Below, piece after piece: positions 1 through 6,868 of a stretch of 12,036 nt of DNA; position 1 is the first letter of the stretch; every line of letters starts with the position of its first letter. The stretch is from OFTM10 sp964196195 (GTDB lineage: Bacteria > Actinomycetota > Acidimicrobiia > Acidimicrobiales > Aldehydirespiratoraceae): the NCBI GenBank assembly GCA_964196195.1, contig CAXMSE010000053.1, positions 1-12,036 on the forward strand, given 5' to 3'. The notes under the pieces are model-generated. The model worked only from the letters and a program-made list of their open reading frames with translations. It did not search any database and was not told the DNA's origin. A program made the translations under genes and the position numbers.

Positions 1-1116
1 CCTCCGGGCCAGGTCGCCACCCTGGTGCTCCCCGCCGACACATGCTGGCTACCCGCGCCCGATGGTCCCGCTCCGGCTGTGACGCCTCCACCGCCCCAAC
101 CGGTCGACCAAGCCGACATCCACACGGTGGCCAAGCTTCTGCGATCAGGCGAGCAGTGCACGATCCTGCTCGGCGGGCGTGCCCTCACCGCCGATGGCAC
201 CCTCGCCGCCGCACGAATCGCCGGCGCCACCGGAGCCAACCTCCTCTGCGAAACCTTCCCCGCCCGCCAGGTACGAGGCGGCGGTCTCCCCAACATCAGC
301 CGCGTCATCTATCTCGCCGAGTTTGCCCAGATGCAATTCGAGGGAACCCGCCACCTGATCCTCGTCGACGCGGTCGAGCCGGTCTCGTTTTTCGCCTACC
401 CGGACAAGGCATCGGTTCTCACCCCCGACGGCTGCGATGTATTCACTCTCGCCGGAGGCCCGCATCATCCCGAAGCCGCACTCGTGGCACTCGCCTCCGC
501 GCTCGGAGCCGACGACTCGACTGAAAGCCAACCTGTCGCCCGGCCCGAGCGGCCGAGCGGAGCCCTCGACCTCAACTCCTTCGCCGCTGCCATCGCGGCA
601 ACCCTCCCCGACAACGCGATCGTGGTCGACGAAGCCAACACCTCCGGCATCTCCATACCGGCTGCCACTTCGGGAGGCCCTCGCCACGACTGGTTGTGTC
701 TCACCGGTGGAGCGATCGGGATCGGGCTCCCTCTCGCGATCGGCGCCGCTGTGGCGTGCCCCGATCGCAGGGTGGTATCGATCGAGGCCGACGGCTCCGC
801 CATGTACACGATCCAGTCCCTGTGGACCATGGCGCGCGAAAACCTCGATATCACGGTGGTGGTCGCCAACAACGGCCGCTATGCGGTGCTCGACATGGAA
901 CTCGACCGCGTGGGCGCCGGCGCCGGCGGATCCACGGCTCGCGCCATGTTCGATCTAAAACGCCCGCCGCTCGACTTCGTGTCGATGGCATCGGGCATGG
1001 GAGTCGAAGCCGTCCGTGTGGAGACCGCCGACGATCTCACGGCCCAACTCGACCGCTGCCACAGTGAGTCGGGACCCCACCTCATCGAGGCCTTGGTTCC
1101 ACCCCTCGGCTCCTGA
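1..1116 (+). CDS. Thiamine-diphosphate-dependent enzyme, acetolactate synthase large subunit-like (IlvX type), 5' partial
   Basis: The frame is open from base 1, so the N-terminal part lies outside the window; 371 residues remain. The visible part covers the central domain and the C-terminal TPP-binding domain. The TPP/Mg motif is ADGSAMYT followed by VVVANN at the right spacing; the usual GDGS has become ADGS, but the metal-binding Asp and the NN pair are kept. The GGAIGIGLPLAIGAA stretch before it is typical of the family. The tail with ELDRVGAG and DLKRPPLDFV resembles the mycobacterial protein annotated IlvX rather than true biosynthetic IlvB. No ilvN-like regulatory subunit gene is next to it, so a catabolic or 2-oxoacid role is as likely as branched-chain amino acid synthesis. 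The catalytic Glu of the N-terminal domain cannot be checked here. Substrate unknown. Confidence 0.88.
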   Translation, partial: PPGQVATLVLPADTCWLPAPDGPAPAVTPPPPQPVDQADIHTVAKLLRSGEQCTILLGGRALTADGTLAAARIAGATGANLLCETFPARQVRGGGLPNISRVIYLAEFAQMQFEGTRHLILVDAVEPVSFFAYPDKASVLTPDGCDVFTLAGGPHHPEAALVALASALGADDSTESQPVARPERPSGALDLNSFAAAIAATLPDNAIVVDEANTSGISIPAATSGGPRHDWLCLTGGAIGIGLPLAIGAAVACPDRRVVSIEADGSAMYTIQSLWTMARENLDITVVVANNGRYAVLDMELDRVGAGAGGSTARAMFDLKRPPLDFVSMASGMGVEAVRVETADDLTAQLDRCHSESGPHLIEALVPPLGS

Positions 1117-1123
1117 TGGCTCC

Positions 1124-1397
1124 GTGACGCATACTCCTTCAGGTCCTGCCGCAACCGCCAGGCTCGCCCTCAACAATCAGAGATGGCTGCTCTTCGAACC
1201 GGGTGCCATGTCAGGTGCCCCCCAAAGCTCTCAGCGCCGAGTGGCCCCACGATCAGATCACCGGTATCGACATCGAAAAGGGCAAGCTCACCTGCAAAGT
1301 CAACGTGGTGTTCGCCGATGGATCCACCGCCCAGGTGGAGGCCCTCAAGGCAGCCAAGCCCGAGCAGCTCGCCGAGGCGATCAGCCAAATCTGCTGA
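1124..1397 (+). pseudogene. Frameshifted remnant of a small bacterial PH-like domain protein
   Basis: Two adjoining reading frames each look like part of one small protein. Frame 2 (about 1148-1222) gives ARLALNNQRWLLFEPGAMSG, like the 'lalTnrRllvf' strand pair of bacterial PH-like proteins. Frame 3 (1224-1397, stop TGA) continues with KALSAEWPHDQITGIDIEKG, then VNVVFADGSTAQVEALKAAK and a short C-terminal helix. The frames join at a run of six C (1218-1223); removing one C would fuse them. The joined product would be about 90 residues, shorter at the N-terminus than the family members I remember, and neither a good start nor a ribosome binding site is visible. GTG 1124 or GTG 1203 could begin a reduced protein. 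I read it as a decayed gene; a sequencing error or a short functional ORF from GTG 1203 are alternatives. The family call is from memory of patterns, not a search. Confidence 0.5.
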
Positions 1398-1437
1398 TCA
1401 GCTTCCGAGTCGCTCCGTGTACTCCGGCTGGGGCAGT

Positions 1438-1467
1438 TTGGGCCGTGCCGCTCACCGTGTTTAGGCT
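1438..1467 (+). promoter_or_regulatory. Possible leaderless promoter of the plus-strand operon
   Basis: TTGGGC (1438-1443) and TAGGCT (1462-1467) are separated by 18 bases, and six bases lie between TAGGCT and the ATG at 1474. Actinobacterial leaderless promoters often have TANNNT at this distance from the start codon, so that transcription starts on the A of ATG. There is no purine-rich ribosome binding site before 1474, which agrees with a leaderless message. The match to the -35 consensus is only partial. Confidence 0.4.
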
Positions 1468-1473
1468 CGGCTC

Positions 1474-2370
1474 ATGAAGGTCTCCTACACGCCGCTCCGG
1501 ATACCGGTCGACGGTGGGTCCATCGCGGCGGGCCGTTGGGGCGAGGGCGACCGGATCGTGGTGGCGTCCCACGGGATCACAGCCAACCATCAAACGTGGC
1601 TCCGAGTGGCACAGCTCGTCGCCGAGCACAGCCACGGCGAGGTGAGCCTTGTCGCCGTCGATCATCGAGGTCGGGCCGGCAGCGCCGACACTCCTGGTCC
1701 GTTCGGGCTCAAGGCTCATGGCGACGACCTGATCGCGGTTCTCGACCACCTCGATCTCGCCACCGCTGCACTGGCTGGTCACTCCCTCGGTGGTTTCATC
1801 GTCACCGCAGCCGCGGAGAAGCACCCTCACCGAATCGAGCGGCTCGTGATGGTCGATGGCGGTCTCCCCTTCCTCCGCGAAATTCCCCCTGACGCCGACG
1901 TCGAAGCCATGGTTCAGGCGGTGATCGGCCCAGCCCTCGATCGCCTCGACCAGCAGTGGCCCGACGTGGATGCCTACCTGGACTTCTTCCGGGCCCACCC
2001 CGCGTTCCAGCCCCCCAATGAATGGACCGCCGCGGTCGAGGAATATGTCCGCTACGACGCCGTCACTACGCCCGACGGGAACATCCGCTCGAGTGTCGAC
2101 AAGGAGGCTGTGCTCGTCGATGGGGGCGCAGTCATCGTCGACCCAGAGTCGGCGTCTGCAATAGAACGCTCCAGCGCACCAGCAGTCATGCTCTGGGCAC
2201 CCCGCGGGCTCTTCGATGAATCTCCCGGCCTATACACCCAGCAGTACGTGGCCGATTCTGTCAGCCGACTCACCCACCTCCGAGCCCAACTCGTCGACGA
2301 CACCAATCACTACACGATCGTCACCTCCGACCACGGCGCCGGTGCCGTGGCCGATGCCATCATCGGATGA
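1474..2370 (+). CDS. Alpha/beta-fold hydrolase
   Basis: A 298-residue cytoplasmic protein with the standard single-domain alpha/beta hydrolase length. Strand beta3 and the oxyanion region are at IVVASHGITANHQTW (residues 28-42), the conserved DHRGRAGS turn at 63-70, and the nucleophile elbow GHSLGG at 102-107 with Ser104 as nucleophile. The probable catalytic His is His279 in DDTNHYTIV; the acid is probably near Asp248 in WAPRGLFDES. A cap region lies at about 135-215. No signal peptide is seen. The ATG at 1474 is chosen because the fold begins directly after it and a leaderless promoter-like sequence precedes it. It is the first gene of a tightly packed plus-strand run, with only 13 bases to the next gene. 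Lipid or CoA-ester hydrolysis is plausible from the neighbours, but the substrate cannot be read from the sequence. Confidence 0.9.
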   Translation: MKVSYTPLRIPVDGGSIAAGRWGEGDRIVVASHGITANHQTWLRVAQLVAEHSHGEVSLVAVDHRGRAGSADTPGPFGLKAHGDDLIAVLDHLDLATAALAGHSLGGFIVTAAAEKHPHRIERLVMVDGGLPFLREIPPDADVEAMVQAVIGPALDRLDQQWPDVDAYLDFFRAHPAFQPPNEWTAAVEEYVRYDAVTTPDGNIRSSVDKEAVLVDGGAVIVDPESASAIERSSAPAVMLWAPRGLFDESPGLYTQQYVADSVSRLTHLRAQLVDDTNHYTIVTSDHGAGAVADAIIG

Positions 2371-2383
2371 GACAGGACCGCCC

Positions 2384-2953
2384 ATGACCCAAACCCCCAT
2401 CTCCCGATTCCCGGTGCCGGCACTCGCCGACCTTCCCGACGACATACGAGACCGGATCGAAGGAGTGCAAGAGAGGTCGGGGTTCATCCCCAACGTCTTC
2501 CTCGCGCTTGCCCATCGACCCGATGAGTTCAGGGCGTTCGTGGCCTACCACGACACCCTTATGGACAAAGACATTGGCTTGTCCAAGGCCGAACGAGAAC
2601 TGGTGGTCGTGGCCACCAGCGCCGTCAACGACTGTCTCTACTGCGTGGTGGCCCACGGCGCGATCCTCCGCATCCGGTCGAAGAACCCCCTCCTCGCCGA
2701 CCAGGTGGCGATCAATCCCTGGGAGGCGGATCTCAGTGATCGCCAGCGCACCATCGTCGACTTCGCGCTGCGGATGGTCAACGACTCAGCGTCGATCTCA
2801 GATGCCGACCTCGACGAGGTTCGCTCCCGAGGACTCTCCGACGACGAGATCTGGGACATCGGTGCAATCACGGCCTTCTTCGCCATGTCCAACCGCCTCG
2901 CCAATCTCTCATCGATGCGCCCCAACGACGAGTTCTACACAATGGGTCGCTGA
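2384..2953 (+). CDS. AhpD-like / carboxymuconolactone decarboxylase-family peroxidase-related protein
   Basis: A 189-residue protein of the uncharacterised peroxidase-related (AhpD-like) type. The redox motif is Cys84-Leu-Tyr-Cys87 followed by His91 in NDCLYCVVAHG, preceded by the helix LSKAERELVVVATSAV, as in AhpD-fold proteins where the CxxC pair reduces peroxides or other oxidised partners. The N-terminal RSGFIPNVFLALAHRPD segment is characteristic of this subfamily. The ATG at 2384 has CAGGA six to seven bases upstream; longer readings of the frame from about 2216 lie over the hydrolase gene and lack the family pattern. It sits 13 bases after the alpha/beta hydrolase and 32 bases before the next gene, so cotranscription is likely. 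Role inferred: removal of peroxides or oxidised intermediates made during oxidative lipid breakdown. Confidence 0.9.
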   Translation: MTQTPISRFPVPALADLPDDIRDRIEGVQERSGFIPNVFLALAHRPDEFRAFVAYHDTLMDKDIGLSKAERELVVVATSAVNDCLYCVVAHGAILRIRSKNPLLADQVAINPWEADLSDRQRTIVDFALRMVNDSASISDADLDEVRSRGLSDDEIWDIGAITAFFAMSNRLANLSSMRPNDEFYTMGR

Positions 2954-2975
2954 CCCACGCTCACCACCGAAAATC

Positions 2976-2980
2976 AGGAG
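2976..2980 (+). promoter_or_regulatory. Ribosome binding site for the SCO6745-family gene
   Basis: AGGAG lies five bases before the ATG at 2986 and fixes that start. It is the clearest Shine-Dalgarno sequence on the plus strand of this window. Confidence 0.8.
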
Positions 2981-2985
2981 ATTCC

Positions 2986-3717
2986 ATGAATTCTGAAGAA
3001 CTCGCCGCGGAGGCCGGACCCGTCCTGATGAGAGTGGGGCAAGGGTTCTATTTTCACCCCGACACCCTGGCTCGAGGCAAGGAGTTGGGCCTCGATGGTT
3101 TCCGCTTCTACGTGCTGGGCCGGGGCGGAGTACTCGGAGACTCCGAAGCGCCCGTGATCCAGAGCGCGTTCGCCTACTTTTCTGGTCCCCTGATCGAGAA
3201 AATGTGGAACAGCGCCCGTAAGACGATGGCCCCCCGAGACGCGGCCCGAGAATACCTCGATTGCTGTCGCAACTTCGGGCGCAAATATTTCGCCGAAATC
3301 GAGGGGCTCGACGCTTTCAACGACGCGGCGCGAGCAGTCAATGACGCAGCCGACCCCTTCGCCTTCGCGCTCTACGCGGGATACTCAGCCGAACCGCTCC
3401 CCGACGACGCCGCCGCACAGGCGATGCTGCTGGCCGCCACGCTACGCGAGCTGAGGGGCGGCGCTCACCTCGTAGCGGTGCTCGCGTCGGGGCTCACACC
3501 CCTCGAGGCCCACGCGATGAAACGGCCCGACGATCTGGCCACCTTCGGCTGGCCTGAAGCCCCTGTGATCACCGACGAGCATCGAAAGGCGTTCGAGAAA
3601 GCCGAAGCGTTGACGAATCGACTCGTTGCGCCCGCTTTCGGGGTGCTCGATGACTCTCAGGCCGACGCCCTACTCGCCGGGGCGGCAGCAATGGAGGCCG
3701 CGCTACCGGGAGCCTGA
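2986..3717 (+). CDS. SCO6745-family protein of unknown function
   Basis: A 243-residue soluble, mostly alpha-helical protein. The patterns LGRGGVLGD (44-52) and LRELRGGAHLVAVLASGLTP (153-172) are those of the actinobacterial family named after Streptomyces SCO6745, as I recognise it. The family has sometimes been described as helix-turn-helix-like; I see no convincing DNA-binding helix here. It carries Cys93 and Cys94 as an adjacent pair but no known catalytic motif and no membrane segment. Start ATG 2986 is supported by AGGAG at 2976-2980. Its stop overlaps the ATG at 3717 (TGATG), although I prefer a later start for the next gene. Members are often seen next to fatty-acid and acyl-CoA genes, which fits this operon. 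Function not known. Confidence 0.82.
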   Translation: MNSEELAAEAGPVLMRVGQGFYFHPDTLARGKELGLDGFRFYVLGRGGVLGDSEAPVIQSAFAYFSGPLIEKMWNSARKTMAPRDAAREYLDCCRNFGRKYFAEIEGLDAFNDAARAVNDAADPFAFALYAGYSAEPLPDDAAAQAMLLAATLRELRGGAHLVAVLASGLTPLEAHAMKRPDDLATFGWPEAPVITDEHRKAFEKAEALTNRLVAPAFGVLDDSQADALLAGAAAMEAALPGA

Positions 3718-3726
3718 TGGGAGAAC

Positions 3727-3730
3727 GAGG
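3727..3730 (+). promoter_or_regulatory. Ribosome binding site deciding the start of the crotonase gene
   Basis: GAGG lies seven bases before the ATG at 3738. The earlier ATG at 3717, which overlaps the previous stop, has no Shine-Dalgarno sequence at suitable spacing, so 3738 is preferred. Confidence 0.5.
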
Positions 3731-3737
3731 ACCGACG

Positions 3738-4502
3738 ATGAAAGCGCAAGGGCAGATCTCGGTCACGACCGGGCAAGATCACGTCGCCACGATCGAGATC
3801 CACCGACCACCCAACAACTTCCTCTCGCTCGACATGATCTCCGGGCTCGGCGATGCACTCGAGTTGCTCGACCGCGATCCATCATGTCGCGCTGCTGTGC
3901 TGTGTTCGGAGGGTAAGCACTTCAGCGCCGGGGCCGACTTCAGTTCAGATGAGGGCGACTTCACCACCGAAGATTTGTACGCAGCAGCCGTGCGCTTGTT
4001 TCGTACGGAAACGCCGGTGGTGGCCGCGATCCAAGGCGCAGCGGTCGGAGGTGGCCTTGGTCTCGCTCTCAGCGCCGACTTTCGGGTGGCCGCACCCGAG
4101 GCCCGATTCAGTGCCAACTTCGCCCGCCTCGGATTCCACCAGGGTTTCGGTTTGAGTGTCACCCTTCCCCGGCTGGTCGGCGAACAGGCGGCAGCCGAAC
4201 TCCTCTTCACCGGGCGCAGGGTCAGGGGTGAGGAGGCAGTGTCGCTGGGCCTGGCCGATCATCTCGCCCCCCTCACCGACCTTCGTGAGCGGGCCCACAA
4301 CCTCGCCGCGGAGATAGCCCTGTCGGCGCCGCTCGCAATCCAGTCGATTCGTCGCACGCTGCGGGGCGACATCGCCGATCGCGTGGAGGCGGCCACCGCC
4401 CACGAACTCACCGAGCAGCACCGGCTACGGGCCACTGCCGATTTCACCGAGGGCACAGCGGCCATGGCGGAACGGCGCACTCCTCGGTTCGAGGGAGAAT
4501 AG
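3738..4502 (+). CDS. Enoyl-CoA hydratase/isomerase (crotonase) family protein lacking both classical catalytic glutamates
   Basis: A 254-residue protein of normal crotonase length. The first oxyanion-hole segment is HFSAGADF (61-68) and the second is AAVGGGLGLALSADFRVA (101-118), both well formed, so CoA-thioester binding is expected. When aligned by eye to rat mitochondrial enoyl-CoA hydratase, the positions of Glu144 and Glu164 are Gly108 and Phe128. It should therefore not hydrate enoyl-CoA by the classical mechanism. Isomerase, thioesterase or decarboxylase-type reactions are possible; His134 in GFHQGFG lies near the site where the isomerase PaaG has its acid/base. An alternative start at 3717 would add seven residues but has no ribosome binding site. 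It is followed five bases later by the DUF6285 gene, so it is part of the same operon. Confidence 0.88.
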   Translation: MKAQGQISVTTGQDHVATIEIHRPPNNFLSLDMISGLGDALELLDRDPSCRAAVLCSEGKHFSAGADFSSDEGDFTTEDLYAAAVRLFRTETPVVAAIQGAAVGGGLGLALSADFRVAAPEARFSANFARLGFHQGFGLSVTLPRLVGEQAAAELLFTGRRVRGEEAVSLGLADHLAPLTDLRERAHNLAAEIALSAPLAIQSIRRTLRGDIADRVEAATAHELTEQHRLRATADFTEGTAAMAERRTPRFEGE

Positions 4503-4507
4503 GTACG

Positions 4508-4858
4508 GTGCACGACGATCCCAGGCCGGCGGCCCTACTGGAGGCCATGGCCCGCACCCTTACCGATGAGGTGGTGCCCTCGACCGATGAGGCGGCTCGT
4601 CACGCGGCCCGAGTGGTGGCCAATCTGTGTCGGATCCTTGCCCGCGAGTTCGAGCAGGCTCCCACCGCCGGCGACCGCGGCGCTATGGAGGCGCTTCTCG
4701 ACCTGAGGGGTGGGCGAGCCGACCTCGCCACGCTTCTCGACGAGCGCCTGCGCGAATCCGAAGTCGCGTTCGATGAGCGGGCGCTGCCGGTGCTGCTGGC
4801 CGATGTCGAGCGCCGTCTCGCGATCTCCAGACCGTCCTACCTCGCTGAACCCTCGTGA
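4508..4858 (+). CDS. DUF6285 domain protein
   Basis: A small 116-residue, helix-rich acidic protein beginning with HDDPRPAALLEAMARTL and ending in a helix with VLLADVERRLAIS. This matches the DUF6285 family as I know it, whose genes usually sit immediately before an APH-like phosphotransferase, often with an acyl-CoA dehydrogenase nearby. All three are present in this window. The GTG start at 4508 has GAGGGAGA upstream (4491-4498). Its stop overlaps the GTG of the phosphotransferase by four bases (GTGA at 4855-4858), suggesting coupled translation and probably a physical or functional pair. No catalytic motif, membrane segment or metal site is visible. The function is unknown; an accessory or stabilising subunit of the kinase is a reasonable guess. 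Confidence 0.85.
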   Translation: MHDDPRPAALLEAMARTLTDEVVPSTDEAARHAARVVANLCRILAREFEQAPTAGDRGAMEALLDLRGGRADLATLLDERLRESEVAFDERALPVLLADVERRLAISRPSYLAEPS

Positions 4859-5871
4859 CTACGCCACGGGCCTACGAAGCTGCCCTCACAGCCTTACTCG
4901 AGGGCTCTGGTCGAGCCTCCGCCGAGGTCACGATTGTGGGCACCGCGTCGGTCGGCACCCAGCGCACCACCTTGTTCATCGAGGTCGCCGACAGGGCCGG
5001 GCCCCTTCGGGCGGTCGCCCAGATCAGCCTCAACATCATCCCGGCGGCGCCCGCGTCGCACCAAGCCTCTCTCCTGGGTCTGGCCGCTGAAGCAGGCGTT
5101 CCCGTCCCCCATGTCCTGGCCGTGACCGATGCTCTCCCCGGGATCGACCGACCAGCGCTGATGACCACACATGTCGATGGCCTCACGATCCCGCGCCAGG
5201 TCCTTCGGTCTCACACCGATCACAACACCGGCGACCGACTGGCGGCCGCTTGTGGCGAGGCCCTCGGCCGACTTCACGGCATCGACCCGGGAACACTCCC
5301 ACCTGATCTCGACCGGCTCGCTGCCTGCGACCCCTATCTCGACTACTGCGATCGACTCACCCTCAGCCTCGACGAGCTCCCTACCGCCCACCCAGCCATA
5401 AGGCTCGGTATCAACTGGCTGCAGCGCAATCCGCCTCGACCCGCCGCCGCACAGACTCTGGTCCATGGCGACTTTCGTACCGGCAACATCATCGTCGAGC
5501 ACGGCCGGCTCGCGGCCGTGATCGACTGGGAACTGGCCCATGTCGGTGATCCCATGGAAGATCCCGCCTACCTCTGTATGCGCACATGGCGCTTTGGCAA
5601 CGACTCAAGGCACTGCGGTGGATTCGGATCACTTCGCGCTCTTCGCGAAGCCTACGAATCACGCGGTGGATTTTGGAGAGACGATGCCTTTCATTGGTGG
5701 ATGACCGCCCGCACCGCGTGGTGGGCGATCGGGCTCGCCCAACAGGCCGCTGCCTTCTCGATCGGTGAAACGGATTCGATCGTGCACGCAGCCAGCGGAC
5801 GCCGCGTACCCGAACTCGAATACGACCTCCTCAAACTGATCAGTGACAACAAGCCGGCGATGAAGAGGTGA
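4855..5871 (+). CDS. APH-like phosphotransferase (ACAD10/11-type kinase family)
   Basis: A 338-residue protein with the aminoglycoside phosphotransferase fold. The catalytic loop is HGDFRTGN (204-211), with Asp206 as the expected base and Asn211 as metal ligand. The second metal-binding acid is Asp224 in VIDWELAHVGDP. The N-lobe has a glycine-rich turn at IVGTASVGTQRT, but the residues where relatives carry the ATP-anchoring Lys/Arg (VLRR) and the paired Glu (RE) appear to be Gln57 and Gln70. Human ACAD10 and ACAD11 fuse this kinase type to an acyl-CoA dehydrogenase and act in 4-hydroxy acid breakdown, so phosphorylation of a hydroxyacyl substrate is plausible here. It is not evidence of antibiotic resistance. 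The GTG start overlaps the DUF6285 stop by four bases. The next gene begins 10 bases after its stop. Confidence 0.85.
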   Translation: MTTPRAYEAALTALLEGSGRASAEVTIVGTASVGTQRTTLFIEVADRAGPLRAVAQISLNIIPAAPASHQASLLGLAAEAGVPVPHVLAVTDALPGIDRPALMTTHVDGLTIPRQVLRSHTDHNTGDRLAAACGEALGRLHGIDPGTLPPDLDRLAACDPYLDYCDRLTLSLDELPTAHPAIRLGINWLQRNPPRPAAAQTLVHGDFRTGNIIVEHGRLAAVIDWELAHVGDPMEDPAYLCMRTWRFGNDSRHCGGFGSLRALREAYESRGGFWRDDAFHWWMTARTAWWAIGLAQQAAAFSIGETDSIVHAASGRRVPELEYDLLKLISDNKPAMKR

Positions 5872-5881
5872 GCGCCAACTG

Positions 5882-6868
5882 ATGGACTTCCACCTTCACC
5901 CCGGCCCCACGCGCAAGGGTCTCACCATCGCGGCTGCCGTCGGTGCGTTTGCCGTGGTCGCCGGCGTATCCAGGCGGCGCACGATCGCTCGATGGGCAGC
6001 CGCCCCCGATCCACTCGCGGGAAGGACGCCGCGATTCCCCGCCGGCGAGGTGATCGAGGTGGCCACCAACGACGGCGCAAGAATCCACACCGTCACCGCC
6101 GGCGCAGGTCCACGCCTGGTGCTCATCCACGGGCTCACCTCGAGCATCGCGGATCTGGGTCCGATAGCGGATCGACTTGTTGGCGACGGGTTCTCGGTAA
6201 CGGGCGTCGATCAGAGGGGCCACGGCGGCTCCACTGTCGGCTCTGAAGGATTCGGCACTCGACGGCACGCGGCAGATCTCGCCGCGGTGCTGGTTGAGCT
6301 CGAGATCGATGATGCCGTGCTTGTGGGGCACTCCATGGGAGGCATGGCGGCGCTGACCATCGCGGCCGTCAACCCTGACGACGCCATGGGTCGGGTCAGT
6401 GGCCTGGTGCCGCTGGCAGCGCCGACCTCGCTCTCTGCCGGCTGGCAGCAAGCCATACTCAAGACAGCCGTGGTACCGATACCGGCATGGCTCACCGATC
6501 GACCCAACCGGCTCAGATTGGTCGCGGGGCTGGTGGCATTCGGCCCGAATCCAAGCCTTTTCATGGTCGACTCAGCGCTGGCCTCGTTCCGACGCTGCTC
6601 GGAGGCCACCCGGCAGGGGGCAACCCTCGGCTTGCTTGATTACGACGTAACCGACGAGCTGCAGCAAATCGATCTCCCGGTATTGGTGGTCACCGGCCGA
6701 GCCGACCACATGGTGCCCGCGTCCAACAGTGGGACGGTGGTGCGGCTCAGCCCGAACGCGCAAGGGGCCGATCATCGCGGGGCCGGACACATGCTGATCT
6801 GGGAGCGAGCCGACGAGGTCGCTTCCGAGATCGCCGCCTTCGCCCGCTCAGTTCAGTCGTCCTGCTGA
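5882..6868 (+). CDS. Membrane-anchored alpha/beta-fold hydrolase
   Basis: A 328-residue protein. Residues 13-29 form one hydrophobic segment (GLTIAAAVGAFAVVAGV) between RK and RRR, a probable signal anchor; no signal-peptidase or lipobox site is obvious, so the domain probably stays attached to the membrane. The hydrolase domain follows: LVLIHGLTSS (79-88), DQRGHGGS (110-117), nucleophile elbow GHSMGG (149-154) with Ser151, acid Asp275 in VTGRADHMVP, and His303 in GAGHMLIW. The triad is complete. Start ATG 5882 gives the anchor; GAAGAGG lies 13 bases upstream, which is far. It is the last gene of the plus-strand operon, and its 3' end overlaps the convergent SDR gene by 16 bases. Lipase, esterase or epoxide-type activity cannot be told apart from the sequence. 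Confidence 0.88.
   Translation: MDFHLHPGPTRKGLTIAAAVGAFAVVAGVSRRRTIARWAAAPDPLAGRTPRFPAGEVIEVATNDGARIHTVTAGAGPRLVLIHGLTSSIADLGPIADRLVGDGFSVTGVDQRGHGGSTVGSEGFGTRRHAADLAAVLVELEIDDAVLVGHSMGGMAALTIAAVNPDDAMGRVSGLVPLAAPTSLSAGWQQAILKTAVVPIPAWLTDRPNRLRLVAGLVAFGPNPSLFMVDSALASFRRCSEATRQGATLGLLDYDVTDELQQIDLPVLVVTGRADHMVPASNSGTVVRLSPNAQGADHRGAGHMLIWERADEVASEIAAFARSVQSSC

Noticed and set aside
145..687. Minus-strand open frame over the TPP enzyme.
   Set aside because: It is antisense to a clear protein domain, and its Gly/Glu/Arg-rich composition has no recognisable motif.
1393..1402. GCTGATCAGC palindrome at the end of the PH-like remnant as a terminator.
   Set aside because: It has no loop and no T-rich tail, so it does not look like an intrinsic terminator.
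2216..2383. Longer N-terminus for the AhpD-like protein.
   Set aside because: The extra part is the hydrolase gene read out of frame, rich in Ser/Thr/Pro, while ATG 2384 has a ribosome binding site.
4855..5871. Aminoglycoside resistance gene.
   Set aside because: The fold is shared, but the link to DUF6285 and acyl-CoA genes and the sequence around HGDFRTGN point to the metabolic phosphotransferase group.
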